Positions 42,576-51,202 of a stretch of 64,000 nt of DNA are shown here, in pieces. A program made the position numbers and the translations under genes. Source of the stretch: Frateuria_A sp035943815. Lineage in GTDB: Bacteria; Pseudomonadota; Gammaproteobacteria; Xanthomonadales; Rhodanobacteraceae. The notes under the pieces were generated by a model. The model had not been told where the DNA came from. It made no database searches and saw nothing but the letters and a program-made list of their open reading frames with translations. Where the stretch lies: contig NZ_DASZBU010000003.1 in NCBI RefSeq assembly GCF_035943815.1, positions 35,843 through 99,842 on the forward strand. The letters run 5' to 3'. How positions within the stretch are numbered: position 1 is the first letter of the stretch; each line of letters starts with the position of its first letter.

Positions 42576-43451
42576 CTAGCGGGTGGCGCAGAACACCATC
42601 GGAAGGCCCAGCCACGGAACGGGGCCGCCGGGATCGGCCGCCGCCAGTCCCTCTTCGGGAGCGTGACACAGGCCGATCTCCACGCGGCTGAAGCCGGCCG
42701 CCTGGATCCGGCCGACGAAATCCCAGCCAAGGCTGTGGAAGGTATAGATGCCTTGGCGCCGCACACCGTCGCCGTGGTACTCGGGCGCCTCGATATGTTC
42801 GATGCCGCCGTCCTCGCGCGGCCTTCCGCGCAGCAGCGAGGTGGCGCGGTCGGCGAAGAACGGCACGGTGAACAGCATGACTCCCCCGGAACGGAGCACG
42901 CGTGCGGCCTCGCGCAGCGCAAGGTCCAGCTCATACACGTGCTCCAGCACGTCGCTGTGGACCAGCAGATCGAGCGAGCCGTCCGCGTAGGACAGGCGGG
43001 TGATCGATTCCTGCCGGACACGCCACCAGCGCAGCCCCCGGGCGGACCACCAGTAGCGGCGTCCGCCGACATGGCGCTCGCCGAGGTACTCGGACCCGAC
43101 CAACCAGGGCCAGCGAGCGTGGGCGCGGCGATACAACAAGGTGGTCTGTTCAAGCAGCGCGCCACGCCGGGCCTGTTTCCCGATGCGCTGCTCCATGGCG
43201 AGAAACACCAGCCGCTGGCGGGCAGTGAGCCGGCAGTAAGCGCAGCGCAGGCCCTCACGCAGGTTCGGTCGCGGGCCGAACATGGCGCCGGTGCCCACCG
43301 TGAAGCGGGTGGGGCGGCGGCAAACCGGGCAATGGCCTTCCACGAGCGGCTGGCCGGCGATGGCCGCATCGCGGATGGCCACCGCCGCGGCGGATCCTTC
43401 CGCCAGCTCCAGCAGCGCGTGCTGTTCCGAGCCCCAGCGAAACTGTGCCAC
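42576..43451 (-). CDS. Methyltransferase with N-terminal zinc knuckle
   Basis: A 291-residue protein. Near residue 40, CPVCRRP and about 35 residues later CAYC form a four-Cys zinc-binding unit; then comes a Methyltransf_11-like domain with SLDLLVHSDVLEHVYELDLALREAARVLRSGGVMLFTVPFF. Relatives stand in sugar and polysaccharide clusters. A GTG at 43451 is chosen: AGGAGG stands four bases before it, and the upstream frame would enter the preceding gene. It starts 22 bases after the GH17-GT2 glucan synthase gene, so it may modify that enzyme's product; this is inference from position. Confidence 0.75.
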   Translation of the reverse strand: MAQFRWGSEQHALLELAEGSAAAVAIRDAAIAGQPLVEGHCPVCRRPTRFTVGTGAMFGPRPNLREGLRCAYCRLTARQRLVFLAMEQRIGKQARRGALLEQTTLLYRRAHARWPWLVGSEYLGERHVGGRRYWWSARGLRWWRVRQESITRLSYADGSLDLLVHSDVLEHVYELDLALREAARVLRSGGVMLFTVPFFADRATSLLRGRPREDGGIEHIEAPEYHGDGVRRQGIYTFHSLGWDFVGRIQAAGFSRVEIGLCHAPEEGLAAADPGGPVPWLGLPMVFCATR

Positions 43452-43473
43452 GCGGCCTCCTGGACGTGCGGGC

Positions 43474-46074
43474 TCAGCCGACCTTGTCGCCCGCCTTGTG
43501 CGCGATCCAGGCGCCGACAACGGCGGAGAAGTAGGGAATCGACTGCGCCGCCAGGATGAACATCCACAAGGTGCCTTCGATGTAGCGCGTGCCGAAGGAG
43601 TGCGCCATGCCGATGATGCACAGCACCAGCGCGCAAGCCATCAGGAGTTCCTCGCGCACCGGCGCGAAGGCGGCGAAGCCGGACTCGCCCAGGCGCCGGC
43701 TCTTGGCGGTGACCACGAAGGAGGTCTTCTCGCGGGTCAACCCGTGCAGGATGCCGCGCGCGATCGCGTGCGAGAGGCTCATGCTGGCGAGCGAGGCCAT
43801 CAGCGTGTCGTACCAGCTGCAGGGCACGCGCGCACGGTAGAGCACGATGCCGAAGATCGCCTTGGCGAAGAAGAAGCCGATCACCGGGATCAGGAACAGC
43901 TGCATCGGCAGGCTGAAGTACTGCGGGTAGGCGACCATGCCGGCGGTCCAGTAGAGCGCCATCAGGGTAAAGATCAGATGCAGCGCGTCGGCGAACCAGC
44001 TGAACCAGCCGGTGAGGAAGTGGAAGCGCTGGCCCGGCGAGAGCGGCCCCTTGCGCACCATCCACTGCCACCGGCCCTTGAGGATCTGCATGGCGCCGAA
44101 CGCCCAGCGGTAACGCTGGCTCTTGTACGCCTTGAAGTCGGCAGGGGTGAGGCCCTTGCCCATCAGTTCGTCGACGTAGACCAGCTCGTAGCCGGCATGC
44201 ATCAGGCGCAGGCCGAGCTCGGCGTCCTCGCAGATGGTCCACTCCGACCAGCCGCCGGTGCCTTCCAGCGCCGAGCGGCGCACCATGGTCATGGTGCCGT
44301 GCTGGATGATCGCGTTGCGCTCGTTCCTGTGGTGCATGCCGATGCGGAAGAAGCCGTCGAACTCCCACGCGGTCATGCGGCGGAAACGGTTGTGCTCGAA
44401 ATCGCGGTGGGCCTGCGGGCACTGCACCACGGCCACCTTCGGATCATGGAAGTAGCCGGTCAGCGTGGCCAGCCAGTCCGGCCGCACCACGTAGTCGGCG
44501 TCGATCACCGCCACCGCCTCGGCGCGCGGGTCGGTCTCCTTCAGGCCGAAGTTGAGCGCGCCGGCCTTGAAGCCTGGCCACGGCTCCAGATGGAAGAAGC
44601 GGAAACGCTTGCCCAGCTGCTCGCAGTAGGCCTGCACCGGCTTCCACACGTCCGGGTTCTTGGTGTTGTTGTCGATCACCAGCACTTCGAAGTTTTCGTA
44701 GTCCAGTGCGGCGAGCGAGTCGAGCGTGGCGATCACCATCTCCGGCGGTTCGTTGTAGCAGGCCAGATGGATGGAGACGAACGGCTGCCTTTCCGGTCGG
44801 TCGGGCTTGAGCAGCCCGGCGTCGCGCTGCCAGCGACGGCGCCACAGCACCTCGGTGAACTCGAAGCCGTTGATCAGCAGGATGGCCAGGATCGCCACCT
44901 GCGCCGGGAACAAGAGGACCAGCATGGTCCAGTCGATCCAGCTCAGGTAGAAATTGAAGGGCAGGGTGGCCGACCACACGATCAGCCCGCAGGCCAGCTG
45001 GATCAGCAGGCAGAAGAACAATCGCCCCATCAGCTTGAAGCGCTTGAACTTGCGCGCGAACCAGATCATCGGAATCAGCGCGAGCAGGCTCGCCGCCAGC
45101 GCCTTCCACGGCCAGGCGGTGTCCTCGGTCACCGGGCCGGTGAACGGGAATTTCAGTTGACGGTCGGCGTTGAAGGTGCCCCAGTAGGCGCCGGTGCGGC
45201 CCTCGCCCAGGTTCTCCTTCCACGGCTGGTCGAAGGCTTCCAGCAGGTAGTAGTCGATGTTCTCGGCCTTGGCCGCGTTCAGCCAGTCGCGGATGAAGAT
45301 CGCCTCGTTGGAGACCGACGGGTCGGCGTATTCGTGGCGGTCGCCGTTGGACGGCCAGCCGATCTCGCCGACCACGACCGGCTTGTACGGGTACATCTGG
45401 CGGATGTTGTGATAGGCGCCCAGCGCCGCATCCACCGCGTCCTTGCGCGCAACGCCGTTCCAGAACGGAAACAGGTGGATGGTGATGAAGTCCACGTGCC
45501 GGACCAGCTCCGGATACTTGATCCAGATGAAGTCCGGCTCGGCGATCGACACCGGCTGGCGAATCGCCGCGCGGGCGCGGTCGAGGTAGCGCTCCATCTG
45601 CTCGACGCTGAGATCGCCGCGGAACAGCACCTCGTTGCCGACGATCACCCGGTTGATGGTCTCCGGATAGCGCCGCGCCAGCGCGATCAGCGTGTCGAGC
45701 TCCTTCTCGTTGTTGATCAGGCGCGGGTCGATGTTGGCGCCGGCCATCACCTTCAGGCCTTCCTTCTCGGCCAGGCGGTAGACCTGCGGATTTTCCAGCG
45801 TGGAATAGGTGCGGATGCGCGGGGTGTAGCGGCGCAGCAGCTTAAGGTCCGCGTCGATCTCCTCGTCGGAGGGGAAATCCTGCTTGAGCGGGTTCTGGTA
45901 GCGCTGGAACACAGACACCGAATAACCGCTGATCGGCCCGTGCCAGTCCTCCGGGCCGTGCGGAAGATTGCCCCACCACCACAGGCCGATGTTCAGGGCC
46001 GCAACGAACAACGCGAGCAGTATGGCCGCAAGCAGCGGGAACCGGCTGTCGTGTCTGGCTGCTGTGGCGCTCAA
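43474..46074 (-). CDS. GH17-GT2 bifunctional beta-glucan synthase (NdvB/NdvC-like)
   Basis: About 866 residues. After one N-terminal membrane segment (LLAAILLALFVAALNIGLWWWG) comes a GH17-type domain with VIVGNEVLFRG and VVVGEIGWPSNGD, whose two Glu fit the general acid and nucleophile. After two membrane segments follows a GT2 domain with SIHLACYNEP, VAVIDADYVVRPDW, the donor-site TICEDAELGLRL and acceptor motif KSQRYRWAFGAMQ, and then about five membrane segments. This layout is known from synthases of cyclic or linear beta-1,3-glucans. The start is uncertain: TTG at 46074 with GGGGA just upstream is preferred; a TTG at 46110 would add 12 residues. Confidence 0.85.
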   Translation of the reverse strand: MSATAARHDSRFPLLAAILLALFVAALNIGLWWWGNLPHGPEDWHGPISGYSVSVFQRYQNPLKQDFPSDEEIDADLKLLRRYTPRIRTYSTLENPQVYRLAEKEGLKVMAGANIDPRLINNEKELDTLIALARRYPETINRVIVGNEVLFRGDLSVEQMERYLDRARAAIRQPVSIAEPDFIWIKYPELVRHVDFITIHLFPFWNGVARKDAVDAALGAYHNIRQMYPYKPVVVGEIGWPSNGDRHEYADPSVSNEAIFIRDWLNAAKAENIDYYLLEAFDQPWKENLGEGRTGAYWGTFNADRQLKFPFTGPVTEDTAWPWKALAASLLALIPMIWFARKFKRFKLMGRLFFCLLIQLACGLIVWSATLPFNFYLSWIDWTMLVLLFPAQVAILAILLINGFEFTEVLWRRRWQRDAGLLKPDRPERQPFVSIHLACYNEPPEMVIATLDSLAALDYENFEVLVIDNNTKNPDVWKPVQAYCEQLGKRFRFFHLEPWPGFKAGALNFGLKETDPRAEAVAVIDADYVVRPDWLATLTGYFHDPKVAVVQCPQAHRDFEHNRFRRMTAWEFDGFFRIGMHHRNERNAIIQHGTMTMVRRSALEGTGGWSEWTICEDAELGLRLMHAGYELVYVDELMGKGLTPADFKAYKSQRYRWAFGAMQILKGRWQWMVRKGPLSPGQRFHFLTGWFSWFADALHLIFTLMALYWTAGMVAYPQYFSLPMQLFLIPVIGFFFAKAIFGIVLYRARVPCSWYDTLMASLASMSLSHAIARGILHGLTREKTSFVVTAKSRRLGESGFAAFAPVREELLMACALVLCIIGMAHSFGTRYIEGTLWMFILAAQSIPYFSAVVGAWIAHKAGDKVG

Positions 46075-46220
46075 AACGTTCCCCGTCGGACGCCTCCTGA
46101 GTGAGGCCAATCAAGCTCGCGGAGCTTAACGATCCGGCACGGATGGCTCAATAAAGGCCGACGGGGATGGTCAGCGCGAGGTCAGCCCGAGGGCCGGCCT
46201 CGCACGTGTGCAGGGCATCG

Positions 46221-46685
46221 TCACTTGAGCAGCGAGCGCAGCATCCAGGCGGTCTTTTCGTGCTCCTTGAGGCGACCGGTGAGCATGTCGGCGGTGCCCT
46301 CGTCGCCGCCGTCCTGGGCAACCCTGATGGCGCCACGGGCCGTGTGGGCGGCGATCTCGTGGCCTTCGACCAGCTGGCCGACCATCTCCTTCCAGTCGGG
46401 CACGCCCGCTTCCTCCTTGATCGAGGTGAGCTTGCCGAACTGGCTGTAGGAGCCGGGGGCGAACACGTCCAGCGTGCGGATGCGCTCGGCGATTTCGTCG
46501 GCGGCCAGCCACAGCTCGTTGTACTGGGTCTGGAACATGGCGTGCAGGCTGTTGAACTGCGGGCCGGTGACGTTCCAGTGGAAGCTGTGCGTCTTCAGGT
46601 ACAGCGAGTAGGTGTCGGCAAGCAGCTTGGAGAGCTCCTGGGCGATGGTCTGGCGATCCTGCGGGGCGATACCGATGTTGGCCAT
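46221..46685 (-). CDS. dps: Dps family DNA-binding ferritin-like protein
   Basis: A 154-residue four-helix protein with the Dps signature: HSFHWNVTGPQFNSLHAMFQTQYNELWLAADEIAERIRTLD, carrying the ferroxidase His, Asp and Glu residues at subunit interfaces. It oxidises and stores iron using peroxide and shields DNA in stress. The N-terminus is short (MANIGIAPQDRQ) and lacks a lysine-rich DNA-binding tail. An AGGAGCAAC leader precedes the ATG at 46685. It diverges from hrpA. Confidence 0.92.
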   Translation of the reverse strand: MANIGIAPQDRQTIAQELSKLLADTYSLYLKTHSFHWNVTGPQFNSLHAMFQTQYNELWLAADEIAERIRTLDVFAPGSYSQFGKLTSIKEEAGVPDWKEMVGQLVEGHEIAAHTARGAIRVAQDGGDEGTADMLTGRLKEHEKTAWMLRSLLK

Positions 46686-46792
46686 GGATGTTGCTCCTGG
46701 TGGGTACCGCGCCAAGGTAGCGGCTGGCCGGGCCCGAGTGAAATGAATCGTTCCGATCGGCGCCATAGCCTGCAGCTATGATGTGCGGTCCC

Positions 46793-49700
46793 ATGAACGA
46801 CACCTCACCCTCCACGCCCCCTGCGCCCCGCCTGCGCGCCTTGCGCGAGGCGATGGCGGGCGTCTGCAGCCGCGACTTCGGGCGGTTGTTGGGACGCTGG
46901 CGCGGGCTGTCGCGCCAGCCCGACGCGAGCAAGCTCGACGCGCTGGCGGCCGACATCGCCGCCTCGGCCGCACGCCGCCAGGCGCGCGCGGCGGCCAAGC
47001 CCGCGATCGCGCTGGACGAGGCGCTGCCGATCAGCGCGCGCGCGGATGAGATCGTGGAGCTCATCCGCAGGCACCAGGTCGTGGTGATCGCCGGCGAGAC
47101 CGGCTCGGGCAAGACCACCCAGCTGCCCAAGCTGTGCCTGGCCGCTGGCTGCGGCGAGGCGGGCATGATCGGCTGCACCCAGCCGCGCCGGCTGGCCGCG
47201 CGCTCGGTGGCGCGGCGCGTGGCCGAGGAACTGGGCACGGCGCTGGGCGAGCAGGTCGGCTTCCAGGTGCGCTTCAGCGACCAGGTGTCCGACCGAACCC
47301 TGGTCAAGTTCATGACCGACGGCATCCTGCTTGCCGAGACGCAGGGCGATCCCTGGCTGTCCGCCTACGACACGATCATCATCGACGAGGCGCACGAGCG
47401 CAGCCTCAACATCGACTTCCTGCTGGGTTACCTGAAGCGGCTCGCCGCGAAGCGGCCCGAGCTGAAGATCATCGTGACCTCGGCCACGATCGACACCGCA
47501 CGCTTCGCCGAGCACTTCGGCGACGCGCCGGTGGTGTCGGTGGAAGGCCGCGCCTATCCGGTGGAAGTGCGCTGGCGGCCCGCCGACGCCATGGGCGCGC
47601 GCGGCGGCCGCGAACGTCGGCCGCAGGCCGCCGAGGCGGCCGACCGCGTGCAACAGGGCAGCGCCGAGCACGTCGCGCTGGCGCTGGACGAGATCATGAC
47701 CGACCGCAGCCTGGGCGGCGGCCCCGGTGACGTGCTGGTGTTCCTGCCCGGCGAGCGCGAGATCCGCGACGCGCACCTGCTGCTCTCGCGCCGGCAGTAC
47801 CGCGAGACCGAGGTGCTGCCGCTGTACGCCCGCCTCTCGGCCGCCGACCAGGACCGCGTGTTCAAGCCCGGCCCGAAGCGGCGCGTCGTGCTGGCCACCA
47901 ACGTGGCCGAGACCTCGCTCACCGTGCCGCGCATCCGCTACGTGGTCGATACCGGCAGCGCACGGGTGATGCGCTACAGCCAGCGCAGCCAGCTCGAGCG
48001 GCTGCACGTGGAGCCGGTCTCGCAGGCTGCTGCCGACCAGCGCAAGGGCCGCTGCGGCCGCATCGGGCCGGGCATCTGCTACCGCCTGTACGACGAGGCG
48101 GATTTCGAAAGCCGCGCGCGCTACACCGATCCGGAGCTGCTGCGCTCTTCGCTGGCCAACGTGATCCTGCGCATGCTCTCGCTGAGGCTCGGCGAGGTGG
48201 AGGACTTCCCGTTCCTGGAAGCGCCCGACCCGCGCATGGTCGCCGACGGCTACCGGCGCCTGGCGGAGATCTCCGCCATCGACGAGCGCCGCCACCTCAC
48301 CGCCATCGGCCGCCAGCTGGCGCGGCTGCCGATCGACGTGCAGCTGGCGCGCATGCTGGTCGAGGCGCACGAGCGCCATGCCCTGCGCGAGCTGCTGGTG
48401 ATCGTCGCCTTCCTGTCGATCCAGGATCCGCGCGAGCGGCCGGCCGATGCGCGCCAGCAGGCCGATGCGGCGCATGCGGCATTCGCCGATCCGAAATCCG
48501 ACTTCGTCGGCGTGCTCAACCTGTGGCGCGAATACACCAAGGCGCACGAGGAACTCACCCAATCGAAGCTGCGCGACTGGTGCGGGCGGCATTTCCTGTC
48601 GTTCCTGCGCATGCGCGAGTGGCGCGAATTGCACCGGCAGTTGTTGCTGGTCGTGGCGGAACTGGGCTGGAAGCTCGACGCTGGCGTAAGGCAGGACCCC
48701 TCTCCCCCGGCCCCGCCGGGGGAGAGGGTTGGGGAGAGGGGGAGGCCTTTGCGCAGTGAAGCGCCAGCGCCCCGTCGCGCCAGGAAAGTTCAAGGCGAGT
48801 CCCGACCCCTCACCACAGCCCTTTCCCCGGAGGGGAGCGGGAGCGGACGCGAAAGGCTGCCTCGTGGCGAGCCCCGGCCCCTCACCTCAATTCTCTCCCC
48901 GGGGGGGGCAGGAGGCGAACGCGAAGAGCGGGTTATCGAAGAAAAAGACGCTGCGCGTCTTTTTGAAGCGATCCACCGCTCCCTGCTGGCCGGCCTGCCC
49001 ACCCAGGTCGGCCACAAGGACGAGAAGGGCATCTACCGCTCCACCCGCGAGCGCCGCTTCCAGGTCTTTCCCGGTTCGGCGCTGGCCAAGGTTCCGCCTG
49101 CCTGGATCTTCGCCGCGCAGATCCTGGACGTCGGCGGCCGCGTGTGGGGCATGAGTTGCGCGCGCGTCGAGCCGCTGTGGATCGAGCAGCAGGCCGCGCA
49201 CCTGACGAAAGCCAGCTGCCGCGACGCGCACTGGTCGCGCAAGCGCGGCGCGGTAGTGGCCTACGAGCAGGTCAGTCTGTTCGGCCTGACCCTGGTCGAG
49301 CGCCGGCCGGTCACGTTCCAGCAGCAGGACCCGGCGCTCGCCCACGCGATCTTCCTGCGCGAGGCGCTGGCGCGTGGCGACCTCGATGCCCGCGCCGACT
49401 TCGTGCGCGCCAACCAGCGCGTGCTCGCGCAGGCGCACGAGATCGAGGCCAAGCAGCGCCGTGAAGGCCTGGTGCGCGGCGAGGAGGAACTGGCCGGTTT
49501 CTTCGAAGGCAAGCTGCCGCAGGATATCGCCAGCAGTCGAGCGCTCGATGCCTGGTACGGCCGTGCGCGTCCCGCCGAGCAGGCCGCGCTGCGCTGGTCG
49601 CTGGAGGAGGTGATGGCCGGCGGCGCCGGGTTGGACCCGAAGGCCTTTCCCGCCACGCTCGACATCGCGCCTGAATCCGCAGTCGGGTCGCCGGCGGGCT

Positions 49701-51022
49701 CACAACGCTACAAGCTCGAATACCGCTTCGTCCCCGGCGACGAGGCCGACGGCGTCACCCTGCAGCTGCCGCTGGCGATGCTCAACGCGTTGCCGGCCGC
49801 ACGCTGCGAATGGCTGGTGCCGGGCCTGCTGGCCGACAAGGCGGCGGAGCTGATCCGCGGACTGCCCAAGGCGCTGCGGCGCAACTTCGTGCCGGCGCCC
49901 GATTTCGCGCGCGCCTTCGCCGAGGCCGAGGCGCCGCGCGACCAGCCGCTGGCCGAGGCGCTCGCCGCCTTCCTCAAGCGTGCCACCGGCGCCGAGGCGC
50001 CGCCGGCGGAATTCGCCGCGGTCGAACTGCCGATGCACCTGAAGATGCGCTTCCGCCTGCACGACGAGCGCGGCAAGACGCTGGCCACCGGACGCGATCT
50101 GGCCGCCCTGCGCGCGCAGTGGGAGAACCAGGCCCGCGAAGCTTTCTCGCGCAAGACCGACGTGGAGCTGATCCGCGAGGACGTCACCCGCTGGGACTTC
50201 GAGGAAATCCCGGCGCAGGTGCGCTCCGAGGGCGGCCTCACGGCATTCCCGGCGCTGGTGGATCTGGGCGAGGCGGTGGCGCTGCGCGTGTTCGAACGCG
50301 GCGACGAGGCGCGTGCGGCGCACGTCAAGGGCGTCGAGCGGTTGCTGCGCAACGCGCTGGCCAGCGAGATGAGACAGGTGCGCCGGCGGCTGCCGATCGC
50401 CAATGCGCTGTCGCTCAAGTACGCCCCGCTGGGCAGCGTCGAATCGCTGCGCGAGGACCTGGCCGAAGGCGGTTTCGCCGATCTGCTGGCCACGCACGGT
50501 CTCGATGCGCGCATGGCGGGCGAGTTCGAGGCGCTGCGCGCCGCGCTGGCGCGCGAGCTGTTCGGCGCCGCCGTCGAGCGGCTCAAGCTGGTCGAGCCGG
50601 CCATCGAGGCGCAGGCCGAGCTCAAGCCCTGGCTGCAGCCGCCCCTGATCGGTTTCGCCCGCGCCAGCTACGACGATCTGCGCGAGCAATTGGACGCGCT
50701 GCTCGCGCCCGGCTTTGCCCGCGAACTGCCGACCGCGCGCCTGGCGCACTATCCGCGCTACCTCAAGGCGATGCGCCTGCGCGCCGAGCGCCTGCGCCAG
50801 GACCCCGCCAGGGATCAGCAGCGCATGCTGCAGGTGTTGCCGTACTGGCGCGAATACCTCAGGCAGCAGGCGGCCGGTGCGGGCGACCTGGACGAACTGC
50901 GCTGGCTGATCGAGGAATGGCGCGTGTCGCTGTTCGCGCAGGAGCTCAAGACGGCCGAACCGGTGTCCGCCAAGCGGCTGGCCAAGGCGCTGGAAGAAGT
51001 GCAGGCCGCGGGATCGCGCTAG
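46793..51022 (+). CDS. hrpA: ATP-dependent RNA helicase HrpA with repeat-derived insert
   Basis: A 1409-residue DEAH-box helicase. Walker A GETGSGKTT near residue 99, DEAH in IIIDEAHERS near 197, SATID, and LATNVAETSLTVPRIRYVVDTG; then the helicase-associated domain and a C-terminal DUF3418 region. It acts on mRNA and collided ribosomes in E. coli. It is about 100 residues longer than usual. The extra part, about residues 632-717, is Pro/Gly/Arg-rich and is the translation of three intergenic-type repeats; the conserved sequence resumes at LFEAIHRSLLAGLPTQVGHKDEKG. A start at 46778 is also possible; no strong ribosome site is seen. Confidence 0.92.
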   Translation: MNDTSPSTPPAPRLRALREAMAGVCSRDFGRLLGRWRGLSRQPDASKLDALAADIAASAARRQARAAAKPAIALDEALPISARADEIVELIRRHQVVVIAGETGSGKTTQLPKLCLAAGCGEAGMIGCTQPRRLAARSVARRVAEELGTALGEQVGFQVRFSDQVSDRTLVKFMTDGILLAETQGDPWLSAYDTIIIDEAHERSLNIDFLLGYLKRLAAKRPELKIIVTSATIDTARFAEHFGDAPVVSVEGRAYPVEVRWRPADAMGARGGRERRPQAAEAADRVQQGSAEHVALALDEIMTDRSLGGGPGDVLVFLPGEREIRDAHLLLSRRQYRETEVLPLYARLSAADQDRVFKPGPKRRVVLATNVAETSLTVPRIRYVVDTGSARVMRYSQRSQLERLHVEPVSQAAADQRKGRCGRIGPGICYRLYDEADFESRARYTDPELLRSSLANVILRMLSLRLGEVEDFPFLEAPDPRMVADGYRRLAEISAIDERRHLTAIGRQLARLPIDVQLARMLVEAHERHALRELLVIVAFLSIQDPRERPADARQQADAAHAAFADPKSDFVGVLNLWREYTKAHEELTQSKLRDWCGRHFLSFLRMREWRELHRQLLLVVAELGWKLDAGVRQDPSPPAPPGERVGERGRPLRSEAPAPRRARKVQGESRPLTTALSPEGSGSGRERLPRGEPRPLTSILSPGGAGGEREERVIEEKDAARLFEAIHRSLLAGLPTQVGHKDEKGIYRSTRERRFQVFPGSALAKVPPAWIFAAQILDVGGRVWGMSCARVEPLWIEQQAAHLTKASCRDAHWSRKRGAVVAYEQVSLFGLTLVERRPVTFQQQDPALAHAIFLREALARGDLDARADFVRANQRVLAQAHEIEAKQRREGLVRGEEELAGFFEGKLPQDIASSRALDAWYGRARPAEQAALRWSLEEVMAGGAGLDPKAFPATLDIAPESAVGSPAGSQRYKLEYRFVPGDEADGVTLQLPLAMLNALPAARCEWLVPGLLADKAAELIRGLPKALRRNFVPAPDFARAFAEAEAPRDQPLAEALAAFLKRATGAEAPPAEFAAVELPMHLKMRFRLHDERGKTLATGRDLAALRAQWENQAREAFSRKTDVELIREDVTRWDFEEIPAQVRSEGGLTAFPALVDLGEAVALRVFERGDEARAAHVKGVERLLRNALASEMRQVRRRLPIANALSLKYAPLGSVESLREDLAEGGFADLLATHGLDARMAGEFEALRAALARELFGAAVERLKLVEPAIEAQAELKPWLQPPLIGFARASYDDLREQLDALLAPGFARELPTARLAHYPRYLKAMRLRAERLRQDPARDQQRMLQVLPYWREYLRQQAAGAGDLDELRWLIEEWRVSLFAQELKTAEPVSAKRLAKALEEVQAAGSR
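48696..48930. repeat. Three family-A repeats inside the hrpA reading frame
   Basis: Copy 1 (48696-48745) is a hairpin CTCTCCCCCGGCCCCGCCGG with GGTTGGGGAGAGG. Copy 2 (48795-48858) and copy 3 (48868-48930) each read GCGAGYCCCGRCCCCTCACC, a C-rich stretch, a G-rich stretch and then GCGGACGCGAAAG / GCGAACGCGAAGAG. They are the same units as in intergenic DNA at 14321, 28592, 28722 and 31800. Total length of the inserted part is about 255 bases and keeps the frame open. Confidence 0.75.
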
Positions 51023-51174
51023 CCCGACGCGCAAGGGAGTCGGCGCTCGAACGATGGCGGCGCCAGCATGCGGACAACGCGGCCATCGGCACGGTGGGTT
51101 CCTTCCGCCGGGCACCGCTTCGCCCGCGAGGCGCGTGCCGCTCCCTCGTCCGAGCGGGCGCCCTGGCCCCGTCC

Positions 51175-51180
51175 TAGAAT
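51175..51180 (+). promoter_or_regulatory. Probable -10 box of relA
   Basis: TAGAAT 23 bases before the chosen relA ATG at 51203. It overlaps an alternative ATG at 51179, which argues that the later start is the right one. An AAGGTAG stretch lies nine bases before 51203. No good -35 box. Confidence 0.35.
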
Positions 51181-51202
51181 GGACGCCCAGAAGGTAGTCG
51201 CC

